Below are positions 22,532-34,618 of a stretch of 64,000 nt of DNA, in pieces (the first letter of the stretch is position 1; every line of letters begins with the position of its first letter). Where the stretch lies: assembly GCA_026214975.1 (NCBI GenBank), contig CM047806.1, positions 2,951,822 to 3,015,821 on the forward strand, read 5' to 3'. Source of the stretch: Gentiana macrophylla (Eukaryota; Streptophyta; Magnoliopsida; Gentianales; Gentianaceae). Below the pieces are notes generated by a model. The model worked only from the letters and a program-made list of their open reading frames with translations, did no database searches and was not told the origin of the DNA. The translations under genes and the position numbers were made by a program.

Positions 22532-25263
22532 CTTGCATGTATCCTTTGGCCACTAGTCTGGCCTTATACTTGCTGACCTTACTATCTTCATTCAGCTTTG
22601 TCTTGTAGATCCACTTGACACCAATAGTTTTGTGTCCTTCTATAAAATCGGTGAGACTCCAAGTCTAATTCTTTTCAATGGCCATGATTTCTTCATCCAC
22701 AGCAGGCTTCCATTTGCTATCTTTTGATGCCTCCTCATACGTGATTGGGCCACCACTAGCAAATAGAGCATAATAGGTAGTCTCCTCTGCTTGTGGTAAA
22801 CCTGTTACCTCGAAATCTATCATCCAGCATGGCCTTTTTTTAGTTCTCTGAGGTCTGGCTGGTGAACCCTCAACTGCTGTTTCATGATTTGGGTCTGCTG
22901 AACAATCAGCAGTGTCTTGGATCTGCTGATCCCGAGTCTGCTGATCCTGAGTTTGCTGACCCTGTGCCAGATCCTCACTTGTTTCTTCATCTATCAGATT
23001 CTAAATAGATGGTACTGAGCATTTTTTGCTTCCCAATTCCAAGTGTTCAGCTCATCAAACACCACATCTCTACTGATCACTATCCTCTTGGTTATAGTAT
23101 TAAACAACTTAAATGCTTTGGAATTTTCACTGATCCCCAAGAAAACACATTGCTCTCATTTATCACTCAGTTTCTTCCTGTTTGCATCTGGAATATGAGC
23201 ATAAGCAATGCATCCAAAAATCTTAAAATGACATATAGATGGTTTGATTGAGCTCTATGCTTCTTTTGGTGTCATGTTCTGAACAGAAAAAGTTGGACAT
23301 CTGTTCAAAATATGCACACTCCAACTTACACCTTCAGACCTGAATCTCTTTGGTACATTTCCATAGGCCAACATGCTTCTTACCATATTCAGGATAGTCC
23401 TATTCTTCCTCTAAGATACACCATTTTGCTGAGGTGTGTAGGCTGCTGTCAATTCCTTTTTGATTCCATTACTGGTAAAGAAATCTTCAAACTCTGCTGA
23501 GCAAAATTCTTCTCATCTGTCTGTTCTCATACTTTTGATATTTTGACCTGTCTCTTTTCTCTTAGCAATTTGAAGTTCTTGAATGCATTCAGGGCCTCAG
23601 ATTTTTCTTGCAAAAATTCAACCCAAGTTTTCCTAAAAAAATCATCAGTGAATGTAATGAAGTACCTTTTTCCTCCATTAGATGATGGGTTGATTGGTCC
23701 ACACAAGTCAGAATGGATGAGTTCCAACACTTGTTTTGCCTTCCAAGATTTTCCTTTTGGGAACGGATGCCTATGTTGCTTTCCTTTAGTGCATTCCTCA
23801 CATATTTGTTGAGGAGTATGGATCTGTGGACGCCCTTTAACAATTTCTTTTTACTGAAGAGTTTTCAAACCTCCAAAATTGAGATGTCCATATCTATAAT
23901 GCCTAACCAAGTTGCATCTTTCGATTCTGCCATAAGACATGCTTGTGGCTCCTTAATTTCCAAAGGAAACAATCTGTTGGCATTCATGGGAACTTTATCT
24001 ATGATTGCCTTGCTTGAATCCTTGATTTCACATTCCTTATTCTTCAGAATAATTTCGTACCCCTTTTCTTGCAACTGTCCAACACTTAACAGATTGCACT
24101 TCAGATCAGGAACATATAAAACACTAGAGATTGTTTCAGATGTCCCATTTTTGGATCTGATGCATATATTTCCTTTTCCCTTAACACTTACTAAGGAGTT
24201 ATCTCCAAACTTCACCTTTGAATGATAAGATTCATCCAAGTAAGAGAATGATGCCTTAGTACCACACATATGATTAGTACATCCTGTATCAACATACCAT
24301 ATTTGGGGTGCTGAAGTCTGCTCATGCTGTGTAGTCATCAGCAGGGTCTCATCCTCCTCTTTGTCAGCAAAGTGAGAACTCTGCCGAGTGCCCTTCTCCT
24401 TGTCTGCTGGCAATTTGGTGTAGCACTCTGACCGGTAGTGTCCAAAATTTGTGACACCTAAAGCATTCAACATTCTTTTTGTTTACAGTACCTCTTCCCT
24501 CTCCATTCTTGGATCCCTGAGAGTTGTCCCTGCTGTCAGAATCTCTGGTTGTTCTTCCTCTACCTCTTCCTCTGCCTCTACCCCTGCCCCTATAATTGCT
24601 ATTAAAGGCAGTGTTCTTCAAGGCCTTCTCTTCATTTGATGCTGCTGAGCCTCTCTTCATCTTCTGTTCATGAACTTGCAAAGAGGTTTGCAATTCATCA
24701 AGAGACAGTGCATCAATATCTTTGGATTCCTCAATAGAACATACCACATAATCAAATTTTGGGGTTAGGGACCTCAAAATTTTCTCCACAACTGCTACAT
24801 CTTCCATCTCTCACCAAGAAATCTCATTTATTGCAGATTTCCATGGTTCTAGCACAATAAGTTGAGACAGATTAGCCCTCTTTCATGTGTAGGGTTTCAA
24901 AGTCTCTTCTTAAGGCCTTACCTGTGATCTCTTCACTCTGGCATTTCCTTGGTACTTCCTCTTCATTGACTCCCAGATATCCTTTGATGATTCTTTGCTG
25001 AGAATGGTCTCCAAGATAGCTCTTTTTATTTCTTGAAATAGATAGTTCTTGGCCTTCAGATCCTTGAGTTTTTTTCTTTCAAAATCTGCTCTCTGAGCCT
25101 CAGTTGGGGGTGGATTTACTGCTGTTTCAACCACTCCTTGCTCAATGATGGTCCAATTATACTCCATAGAACGCATGAAGTTCTCTATCAACATGCTCCA
25201 GTGATCATAATATTGTCCATCAAACCTTGGGAAGGAAGCCTGAACAAAATTTGTTTCGGCCAT
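22532..25263 (-). pseudogene. Outer Copia gag, protease, integrase and start of RT
   Basis: Minus strand from ATG at 25263: MAETNFVQASFPRFDGQYYD (gag), a frameshift near 24915, a basic GRGRGRGRGR stretch, zinc knuckle CFRCHKF/GHYRSEC split by another frameshift, protease WYVDTGCTNHMCG (catalytic DTG), GAG_pre-integrase, integrase with HSDLCGPI and TFTDDFFRKTWV, and at 22532-22700 the RT start (SKYKARLVAKGYMQ). Integrase is disrupted near 23527 and 23850. The coding continues at 13198 across the nested element. Confidence 0.9.
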
Positions 25264-25307
25264 GGATCTTTCTCCAACTGCTGTTGTGAATATGACTCCG
25301 ATACCAC

Positions 25308-25724
25308 TGATAACTTTTATGGAAGAGATAATTTGTGGGAAAACTTGATAATTTTATTGATAGAATAAGCATATATATACAAGTAGTAGGAAACTAACCA
25401 CTAAGCCACTGCCTAAAAAATAGGAAATATAGGATCATGGCTTTAACTAACAACAACTACTCTAGTAATGAAAAATCATGCGAAAGTGGGAAATAACACG
25501 GCTGACATAGCCTTAGGTAATAAAACTTAAGGTTAAAGGTTGTGAATGACAGTTTTAATCTAAAATGGTTAAGAAAGACAAAAATGTAGTAACACATGTA
25601 CAAAAATGCAATAACACATGTAGTAACTGTCATTCTCAACCATTTTGTATCTTATCTTGTCCTTATTGACTCTGACCCGTAAAACTTAATTAATTAACTT
25701 AATAATTAACACAATCTTCTAACA
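25308..25724 (-). repeat. 5' LTR of the outer Copia element
   Basis: 417 bp, matching the 242-bp left LTR plus a 150-bp MITE and one 9-bp TSD; some further length comes from small insertions (for example the ATATATACAAGTAGTAGG segment). Confidence 0.92.
25530..25679. mobile_element. MITE in the outer Copia 5' LTR, Mutator-like
   Basis: 150 bp flanked by the 9-bp duplication TAAAACTTA (25521-25529 and 25680-25688), absent from the left LTR. Near its ends GGTTGTGAATGACAGTT and AACTGTCATTCTCAACC are inverted copies differing at one base. The 9-bp TSD points to Mutator-type transposition. Confidence 0.8.
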
Positions 25725-25739
25725 AAAGCACTACCAAGC

Positions 25740-25825
25740 AATAGTGGGTGACTCGGTGCTCAAATCATGCCCCAAACCGGTGCATTAATCATTTCCGTTG
25801 TGTTTATGTATGGTAAAGTGAAAGG
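25740..25825. repeat. Duplicated flank, right copy
   Basis: GGTGCTCAAATCATGCCCC, then AAACCGGTGCATTAATCATT and CCGTTGTGTTTATG; pairs with 11545-11613. Confidence 0.6.
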
Positions 25826-26333
25826 GAGATGATACATACACATAAAATTTTACACAGAAAAATACAAACAATATTAATCTAAGCCACACATATACAAAAC
25901 AAAAAACCAAAAACCAAAAAAGGAAACAATACCCACCTTTGGATCATCTTTCGATACATTCTTTTTTGTGGAAAAGTTGGTGCCTAAATACTTTTACATA
26001 GCGAAAACAAGAGTTGCTTGATTTATAGGAAGGAAAAGTAAAATGACTATTATAAGATGGACTGTGATGGATGCACCGAACTCCATCCACACGTAGCTAG
26101 GTATCGACATAATTTTCCAACCCTACAAATTTTAAAGAAAAGAAAATACAAGAAACATAAAACATACATTTCTCCTTTCGGGTGGATGAGTTGTAGAGTA
26201 TTTATGTGCTTTAATCATTTTTAATTACAAGAGAAAAATCATGAATATGTTTTAATGCGGCTCGACGAGGGGCGCTTGCAAGTTTGCTTAAACTTCTTGC
26301 ATTTCTTGAAGGAGTTGTGGAGTATTTCATACT
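25826..26333. other. 3' flank of 2-ODD gene 3
   Basis: No gene. The last 90 bases before 26333 hold the 3' UTR segment shared with the other 2-ODD copies (read on the minus strand: ATGAAATACTCCACAACTCC). Confidence 0.5.
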
Positions 26334-29300
26334 CTAAAGCTTCATGGTCTCAAGATAAGACTTTCCATCAAGTTCACGGGACACATATCCCTTGACATAA
26401 TCTACAACATTGACTCGTTTGAATTTCGGTGGATCTTGAGGAGTCACGAGGCTTGCAGCAGGTCCCAGATCTCCCTCTATTTTTGCAATATGAAAAGATG
26501 CAATGGAGATTCTTTCCTTGTCCGAATTCACTGTTGCTCGATGCTCCACGCTCTTGTAAATTCCGTTGGTCACAATCTAGGTTCAATGTCATCAACATCA
26601 ATATTTAGTCAAGAAATCACAGTCACAATCACAATTTCAATCTTTAGATGAATGAGAGTCGCAGGTTCAAGCCATTACAAAAATAAATAATCTTCATACC
26701 ATGATGATCGACGAACATATAAAATAAAATAAAATAATGTATGGTTTGTTTACCTCCAACATGTCGCCAACATTGACGATGAAAGAATCAGGAAGTGGTA
26801 TCACTGGGACCCACAATCCATCTTTCCGGATTTGCAGTCCTTCTACTTCAGTAACTTGAAGTAGAATGGTTAGCCCACCACCATCAGAGTGAGGGCTCAA
26901 ACCCATGACAAGCTCTGGTTGAGGGCATGGTGGATATAGAGTCATCCTCATAGTCTGCATTCCTTCCTCAAAAAGAATGGCCATGTTTTCCCGATCCATT
27001 CTTAAAGCTCTAGCCATTAGACCGTAGATCTTCAATGCAAGGCTATTCACTTCGGTGGAGTACACCTCAAAAGCTTCTCTGCATGGATTACATGTTAAAT
27101 TAATCAAGAAGACATCAAGCATTCATGTTTCGATATACTTTCTTCGTCCTAAATTATACTTCCTTTTATACTTTCTCGTTGATTGTATAATTATAATTTC
27201 AAATGAATGGCACGTTTAAGTGTTTCATGTGAAGTGGATATTTGTAGTGCATATATCATTTTTAGAGATGTTTAGTACACAATTTTGAATGAAATGTGCA
27301 TACCTAAATGAAAGAGGAAGCTTCGGAAACAAGTGAGGATTTCTTAAATACGCAGGTTGAGTCACTAAATAAAACATGTCCGCCCAGTCAAGCTTTTGTT
27401 CCTCGGACATAACAAAAACCTGCCCGAATCCCTCCAAACCATCGGCTTCTTGTCCGAATTTTTCTTTCTCCTCTTTTGACATATGGAAAAACGCTTCAAC
27501 CTCCTTTTTCACTTTCTCTACCGCTAATGAACTCACCCCATGATTAACTACCTGTAATAAACGGTAATTCTTCGAATGGTTATAACCAATTAAAGGGTCA
27601 ATCATACATCATCATAATAATTATCATAATTATAATCATGGTTCAAAGTCGCGGTCGCGGTAACTGACTCGGAGAACACCGAGTCACATGTATCGTCGCG
27701 TATCGGTATCGTTTCGGGCGAGACGGGTTTTCTCTAATATAAAATGATTTAAAAAATCTGAAAAAAATCTCAAAAATTCACAGAAAATATGAATTACTAA
27801 ACACACCATCAAAATGTTCCAAAACAATCATCAAGATCATTTTTTGATTATATACAATAAATTATACTCTGTCGATTTACGTTATTGAAATAAGACATGA
27901 TACTCATATTTTTGTTTTTTTTGTTTACACACGTGGAATATCAAGTTGAGAGAACCTCATCATCATAATGAGTGGCATTGAACGAGATAGCCTTTATGTG
28001 ATTATTATTTTTCTTTCCATTTTTCCCAAAGCCCCACCAACTCCTCTGCCTCTCCAAGCCATTTCCGTCCTTTTAAGCTTCCCTCTCCATACCATGGCTT
28101 AAAGTCGCGGTCTCGGTAACCCACTCGGAGACTATTGAGTCACATAACTTGTTGCATATCGGTATCGTTTCGGGCGAGACGAGTTTTCTCCCATATAAAA
28201 TGCTTTAAAAAATTTGAAAAAAATCTAAAAAATTCAAAAAAAATATGAATAACTAAACACAACATCAAAATGTCCCAAAACAATTATCAAGATCATCTCT
28301 TTTGATTAAATACAACAAACTATACGCTGTCGAGTTACGTTTTATCATGAGTATTTGTGGTTGTTTGTTGTTTTAACATGCGTATTTGTTGTTTTGATGT
28401 TTGGTTTTGTTTATTTGTCTGGGTAATTAGCATCAGGGATTTAATTAAGTTTTGTATGCTTCAAAAATTAAAGAAATTTAACAAAAAAATGGAGGAGTTG
28501 TGGTGAATCAAAGTTGTATTGTGGGTTGTGAAGTTTTGCTATGATAACCGTGTATGATTTTTTTCTTATAAAGAGGCTGAAAAACTGGATAATTATTGAA
28601 GGTATGTGAGTTGTTTTGATTCTTGACAATTAACAAAGTCATAGGTACTATTTCTTCTGTAAAGAAGTAAATAGTAAAGATTTTGTCTGCTACTATGCTT
28701 TTGGAGGGAAGTTTATTATTAAGATTGACTGAATATTGTGTATGATTGCTTTTGCTTTATCCTTTTTCATGTTTCCAATCGAATCACTAAAGTTCCCACT
28801 TAAATCGGATTGACTCGGCCGAGATTGGCCGAGTTTGGCCGATACGTACCCGATTCAAGTCTAAACCGAGATGAATTCGTAACTTTATACCGGTATGCTC
28901 CGAGTCGGAGACGAGTCGGCCGAGACTTTGAACCATGATTATAATCGTTATAATAATAATAATAATAATAATAATAATCATAATAATAATAAGAAGAAGG
29001 AGGAGGAGGAGGAGGGTATAGTAAAACCAAAGTTAAAAATAAGTTGGATAAGAGCTTTTGGTAAAGACTTTCAAGCATATATAAATGAACTAGCTTGATC
29101 ACAAGAACAGATTGTTGGCTCTTACCTGGAAAAAACCCCATTCTTGGCTAGCAAAATGCAGCTTTTCCAGCTCGGGATTCATCGGATCATCCCCAGAAAG
29201 CAGCTTCTGCAAGTCTATAACCGGAATTTCTTCTTTCGTAGAAGAAGAAGAAGAATTTAGATGTTGTGATATCAGATGATGATCATTATCAAAACGCACG

Positions 29301-29395
29301 TAACGGGGTGGAACGGATGACAAATTCTGATTAGCCAACTCATGAACAGAAGGCACTTTTAAAGAGCTTCCTAATTTTGTCATGCTTGATTCCAT
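26334..29395 (-). CDS. 2-oxoglutarate/Fe(II)-dependent dioxygenase, SRG1-like (2-ODD gene 3)
   Basis: Minus-strand exons 29126-29395, 27304-27551, 26754-27078, 26334-26576 join in frame to 361 aa. Splice sites: CAG|GTAAGA, TAG|GTATGC, GAG|GTAAAC donors and TTACAG, ATGCAG, CCTAG acceptors. The N terminus is MESSMTKLGSSLKVPSVHEL; DIOX_N includes [12 protein letters not shown] and EWGFFQVVNHGV. The catalytic domain has [10 protein letters not shown], Fe ligands H236, D238 (LSPHSDGGGL) and H293 (SVEHRATVN), and R303-I-S305 for 2-oxoglutarate. All catalytic residues are present and no frame damage is seen, so it should encode a working enzyme. Intron 1 is 1,574 bp and carries a DNA transposon and a microsatellite; exons 2 and 3 have exactly the sizes of the paralogues (248 and 325 bp). 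Substrate unknown; relatives include SRG1 and opium poppy O-demethylases, which does not establish the reaction here. Confidence 0.95.
27637..28936. mobile_element. DNA transposon remnant in intron 1 of 2-ODD gene 3
   Basis: The ends are inverted: CATGGTTCAAAGTC at 27637 and GACTTTGAACCATG ending about 28936, each followed inward by CGG/GAGTCGG-rich sequence. Inside, 27640-27900 and 28092-28335 are direct copies (AAAGTCGCGGTC, GGTATCGTTTCGGGCGAGACG, AACACA-CATCAAAATGT). It has no coding capacity. Probably one element inserted in or duplicated from another of the same family. Confidence 0.7.
28948..29016. repeat. (TAA)n then (GAA/GGA)n microsatellite
   Basis: TAA units to about 28992, then AAGAAGAAGGAGGAGGAGG. 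It lies in intron 1 of 2-ODD gene 3. Confidence 0.9.
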
Positions 29396-29552
29396 TGCGC
29401 GGTTTTCTTGACTTTTTGAGTCTTCTGATAGATGTTATGATTGTGTTTGAGGGAAATGATGTTAATTATATTCTTCCTCTTTTAATTAATGTTTTTGCAC
29501 AAAAAAAGGATCTCACTGAGTATTTTAAACCAACTGGATACAAAGCCGTGTC
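29396..29552 (-). promoter_or_regulatory. Remaining proximal promoter of 2-ODD gene 3
   Basis: Only about 150 bp separate the ATG at 29395 from the Gypsy element end at 29553. No clear TATA box is seen in it. The transposon therefore sits inside, or replaces, the distal promoter. Confidence 0.45.
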
Positions 29553-31690
29553 TGTAACGCTGATTCCCGACACCAGCCTATCCAGGAAATGAAACGTTCA
29601 AGACGTATAAAATAAAAGTAAATTCACTTTTATCGTAAGCGCTCTACTACGTCGTATCAAATTAAAGAAACGAAGAAAACTGGGTATAAAATTTCTAAGC
29701 GTTTGAGAATAGAAAAGAGAAAATCTAAAAGCGGAAATGTAAATTTATTACATTTGAGGAAATCTGAAAATCCCAAAAGAAAAGTCTTACACGCCTCGAA
29801 AGGCAAAAGTCTACCTCAAAAGTATCAAAGAAATCCAAATGTAAAGTAAAACTTAAAAATGATAAGTCTTCAACGAAGCCGTCAACGTCGTCGTCGAACT
29901 CTCTCTAAAAAACTGTTCGTCTTCTCATCCCCAAACACACAAAAAACATGCATTTGAGGTAAAGACAACGACGTCTTAATAAGAAAGAGAAGCTATGATA
30001 ACAACTATAGTTTATACGGAAAAGATATTTAATTAAATTGGTTGTTTATGTGAAACCGACTCAACCAGGGTTCATTTCATGTCCATCAACACAAATTGAC
30101 TAAACGTTCCTACTTAGCTTATTTGTGTTACAACCGCACTCAAGAGGCCTACTACGCGATCACCTTGGCGAGAATCCTCCGCACTTAGGGTCATTATGAC
30201 TACGGAGTTCTTCTACCTCGGGAACACTCTTTTGCAACATATTAGTGGATCACACCAATATCCACGAAGTCTAGAAAAGGTAGACTCCGATAGCTTGCAC
30301 GTCTCAGCAGAGTCACTCTGTACTTAGGGTCATTGACTCTGAGTTCCTCCGCTCAGAGGTAGCACATGCATCGCGATTTAGCCTGGTGCCTAGCCAAGAG
30401 ATACATGTTGTTTAATCTTTTACTAGTCAAAGCACGTTGATTATTAGGATGATTAACTAGCCACCCAGGTGTTTTCAAATAATCTCCCTCACACAAACTA
30501 CTCTCTTCGTAGACCACTTCAGACACGGACAAGTCCTAGCAATTACACGAGACATTGATGAATACTAACTCATCAAAGCACAAGCCTATCATGCTCTTCC
30601 GACGGATCCGAACTTCAACTCCCTTTAAGAGTACATTCGGTGTTTTAAGCCGAACGAATCGAAGCTCAATTCAGGCTTGTCCAAGTTTATACAGTATTAA
30701 CATACCATGTTTAAAGGTTTCATAAAGCTAAATCATGCTTATAGGGCTGGACCACACCCAACAAAGGAAGAAGGACAAAATAAGCTAGACGCCCGTTTAA
30801 GGCTCTGGACGCCCGTCTGAACCATATTGGACGCCCGTCCACTATACCCAGACGCCCGTCCACTTAAAGCGATTTCAATCACGAATGTAAAACAACACTT
30901 CAAACGCTTCGTCGGTAAAGCCAGACGCCGTCGTCGAAGTGTGCCCCAAGTAGACGCCCGTCGAGTGAGGCCGACGCTCGTCCACCTGGGTTCGACTAGA
31001 ACCCTAAACCTTCATCATGCGATTTCCAAAACGATTCCAAACCGAACCACAACAAGAACAGCATAGAAAACTCAGAAAAACATGTCTAAACATATCATGG
31101 CACTTATGGTCAATGATCAATCCATAAACTCATCAATCTAGCATCAAAACACCCTACAATTTCATCTAAACCTCATAAAAGACAATTGAGATCATAGGGA
31201 TAGTTTCCTTACCTATTTGCAGCCGCAGAAACTGATCAAAACCTCAACAAAAGCCTGCAGCTTTGCCAACCAAACTGGTAACCAATCGTTGCTCCCTTCA
31301 CAACGGTTCCAAATCTTCCGTCTGCAGTGCGAAAATCACCAAGAGTTGCTTGATTATTGGTGAAACTCTCCCAACCCTCAACTCTCTCCTTGAATGCAGG
31401 AGGAGGAGGAGAAAATGTGGCTGCTCTTTTTTTGTAAAAAGGTTATGGGGATTATCAGTCAAATTTTCCTTTAAATACCCATTCCCATAAAACCTTAGTT
31501 TTCCTTATTTGCCCTTAATTATAAAAAAAAAGATTTCCTTCTCTATGTATATATATATATATATACCACTCGAAATATATATATATATATGACGTCCAAA
31601 TTAATTAACTCCGATTAAAAGGAACCGAACCCAATATTTCGTTTTCGCAAAAAGACACGTCTGCCCTTTCCCGAAAATCGGAATATTAAA
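29553..31690 (-). repeat. 3' LTR of the Gypsy element
   Basis: 2,138 bp. Contains GACGCCCGT motifs at about 30787, 30808, 30829, 30851, 30953 and a GACGCTCGT at 30972, the first four about 21 bp apart. An (AT)n tract lies at 31548-31590. Confidence 0.93.
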
Positions 31691-31699
31691 TTCCTCCCC

Positions 31700-34618
31700 C
31701 CTTAGAAGGAGTTTCGTCCTCGAAACTAGAACATACCTGGTAAGTCCGTAAACTCTTGGAACTCACTGATCATGTCGCTTTCCACTTCCCAAGTTGCCTC
31801 CTCGGGTGAATGATTGCTCCACTGAACCAACACCAAGGGAATCATCCGCCTCTTAATCGTCTTTTCTTTCCGGTCTAAAATCTTGATAGGTCTCTCGTCG
31901 TAAGCAAGATTATCTTGTAGGATTTACGGATCAACCGTAGTTTCAACATCGTTCTTTGTCGGACATTTCTTCAACATCAAAGCGTGAAATACGTTATGGA
32001 CTCTCGACATCGATTACGGCGGCGAAGCTTATAAGCTAACGTTCCAACTCTTTCCAAGATCTCAAAAGGTCCAACATACCTTGGACTTAGCTTTCCTTTC
32101 TGTCCAAAGCGTTTCACTCCTTTCATCGGTGAAGCTCGGAGGTAAACTCTATCACCGACTTCAAACTCTAGAGGTCTTCTTCTAACATCAGCCCAACTTT
32201 TTACGCTGTCTTGAAAGCAGTGTCTTGATTTTTCTTGACCAACTGAACCCTTTCCTTTGCTTGTTCAACCATTTCCGGCCCTGTAATCTGTCTCTCCCCA
32301 ACTTCATCCCAAAACAGTGGCGTCCGACATCTTCTCCCATACAACGCTTCAAACGGCGGCATGCCTATGCTTGCATGAAAACTGTTGTTATAGGCAAACT
32401 CTGCCACAAACTTGGCTATTTCCAACTTCATTGAGGGCCACCAAAATCTTTCCTTTAAATCTCCGTACATTTTAGTAGCACCTGGATGAACCGCAAAAGC
32501 AATTCTGTGTGCCTCTTCCATAACTCCTTGTCTTAGGTCGCCGACATTAGGTACACACAGACGATCCTGGTACCACAGATTCCCATTCTTGTCTAGCACG
32601 TAGCCAACTGTAGGCTTCTCCCTAGCAACCTGCATCAAATCAACCAAAACCGGATCTTCGTCTTGCTTCTCCCGAATGTCATCCATCAATTCAGATCTTG
32701 CCAACAACGGTGCCACAAACCGCCGGTCTTGATCCGATCAAAGCTTTCGATTTGCAGCCCATTTAGCCTTTTTACGCCACTACTTCAACTTTGGAAAGCG
32801 CAAACATTGGTTTCTGCTCAAAGCATCGCTACTACATTTGCTTTTCCCGGATGGTCTTGAATATCCAAATCGTAATCCTTTACAAATTCTAACCATCTCT
32901 CTCTGTCTCATATTGATTCTCTTGGGTGAAGAAATACTTTAAACTCTTATGGTCGGTGAAGATCCTTGCTTTAACTCCATACAAGTAGTGCCTCCAAGTC
33001 TTTAAGGCAAAAACTACCGCTGCCAACTTTAGATCATGTGTCGGGTAATTCTTCTCATGCACCTTCAACTGCCTAGATGCATAGGCGATCACTTTCCCTC
33101 CTTGCATTAGCACACAACCTAGACCCTGTCCTGAAGCATCGGTATAGACATCGTAATTATCAAAAATCTCCGGGACTGCTAAAACTGGGGCCGTAGTCAA
33201 CTTCTTCTTGAGTGTCTGAAAAGCTATTTCGCACTCTCTAGTCCATTCAAACTTCACATTCTTTTGTGTCAGCTTAGTGAGTGGAGTAGCTATCTTCGAA
33301 AAGTCTTGCACAAACTTCCGGTAGTAACCACCAACCCAAGAAAACTTACTACAAGCGGTGGTAGGTCAGGCCAATTCTCAAGCGCCTCGATCTTCACTGG
33401 ATCAACTTGAATACCATCTCCGGAAATCACATGACCCAAGAAACTAACTCGATCCAACCAAAAGTCGCACTTTGAAAGCTTTGCATATAACTGATTCTTC
33501 TTCAAGGTCTCCAACACTATCCTCAAGTGTTCCTCGTGTTCCTTTTCATCCTTTGAGTAGATAAGGATATCGTCTATGAATACAATCACAAACTTATCCA
33601 AATACGGCATGAAAACACGTTGCATCAAGTCCATAAATGCAGATGGAGCATTAGTGAGTCCAAATGGCATGACAAGAAACTCATAATGTCCATATCTCTC
33701 GATCGAAAGCCCGTCTTGGTATATCCGCCACTTTAATCTTCAAGCGATGATAACCGGATCTCAAGTCAATCTTGGAGAACACTCTCTTGCCTTGCAATTG
33801 GTTAAGCAGATCATCTATCCTTGGTATAGTGGTACTTATTCTTGATGGTAAGGTTATTCGGTAGCTCGTAATCGATGCACATCCGCATGCTACCATCCTT
33901 CTTCTTCACGAATAAAAGCAGGGGCTCCCAGGCGAGGTCTTTGGGCTGAATTATGTTCCTTTCAAGCATATCTTTAAGTTGAGCTTTTAACTCCTTTAAT
34001 TCAGCCGGTGCCATCCTATAAGGTGCCTTAGCAGCTCGGTGCCGCCCCGGTAACAACTTTATCTCAAACTCGATTTCCTATCGGCATGTTTCCGGTAACT
34101 CTTCCGAAACACCTCGGGTACTCTCTTACAATAGGAGTTTCTTCTAACTTTGGCTTCACTTGTTCCACATCCATTGCATACAACAAGTAGCCTTCACAAC
34201 CCTTCCGACAAGCCACGATGGCCTTAATCGCCGAGATGATCGGATGTCGCTTCTTACTGGCTTGTACACATTCCTTGATACGTCTTGTCGATTTTCCGGG
34301 TACTTTAAAAGTCACTTTCTTCTCTCTACAGTCCAAGTGAACATAATTCTCGGATAACCAATCTATTCCGAGGATTACATCAAAATCCGAGAAGTCCAAA
34401 ACTGTGAAGTCGCTCTTGCATCGATAAGGTCCAACTCGAACTTCCACTTGAGGTATTATCCTAGTCACCTTTGTTACCTTCCCTAACGGTGTAGTTATTT
34501 CCAAAGTGTTCCTTAAAGGTTCTGAAGGTAAGTTCAATTTCTTAGCGACCTTGGTTGACACAAAAGTATTTGACGCTCCCATATCAAACAAAGCCTTGAC
34601 CACTAGGTTTTCTAACAT
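31700..34618 (-). pseudogene. Gypsy pol: protease, RT, RNase H, truncated integrase
   Basis: Minus-strand pieces in order. Protease 34064-34618 (ALFDMGASNTFVS, with DMG where DTG/DSG is expected; VILGIDWLSEN). RT 33681-34056 and 33290-33670 ([31 protein letters not shown], catalytic [11 protein letters not shown]). RNase H 32889-33311 ([30 protein letters not shown]). Integrase 32201-32716, where the zinc-binding part (RQGVMEEAHRIAFAVHPG, FWWPSMKLEIAKFVAE) joins directly to FAYNNSFHASIGMPPFEALY, so most of the DDE catalytic core is deleted. Frames shift at about 34060, 33675, 33300 and 32880. Not able to move on its own. Confidence 0.92.

Larger units (their letters stand above)
11614..25724 (-). 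mobile_element. Outer Copia LTR retrotransposon, split by a nested element
   Basis: LTRs 11614-11855 and 25308-25724 both begin TGATAACTTTTATGG and end TCTTCTAACA. The TSD AAAGC is at 11609-11613 and 25725-25729. Next to the right (5') LTR, the minus strand reads GTGGTATCGGAGTC, an initiator-Met tRNA primer binding site. Next to the left LTR is a purine tract AAGGGAATGAATG. Gag, protease, integrase, reverse transcriptase and RNase H lie on the minus strand in that order, with frameshifts and stops. Without the inner element it would be about 4.8 kb, normal for a compact Copia element. The right LTR also carries a 150-bp MITE. Confidence 0.95.

Noticed and set aside
30780..30985. Regularly spaced repeats resembling a CRISPR array
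   Set aside because: The window is a plant nuclear region, the repeat is only 9-10 bp, and it lies in both LTRs of a retrotransposon.
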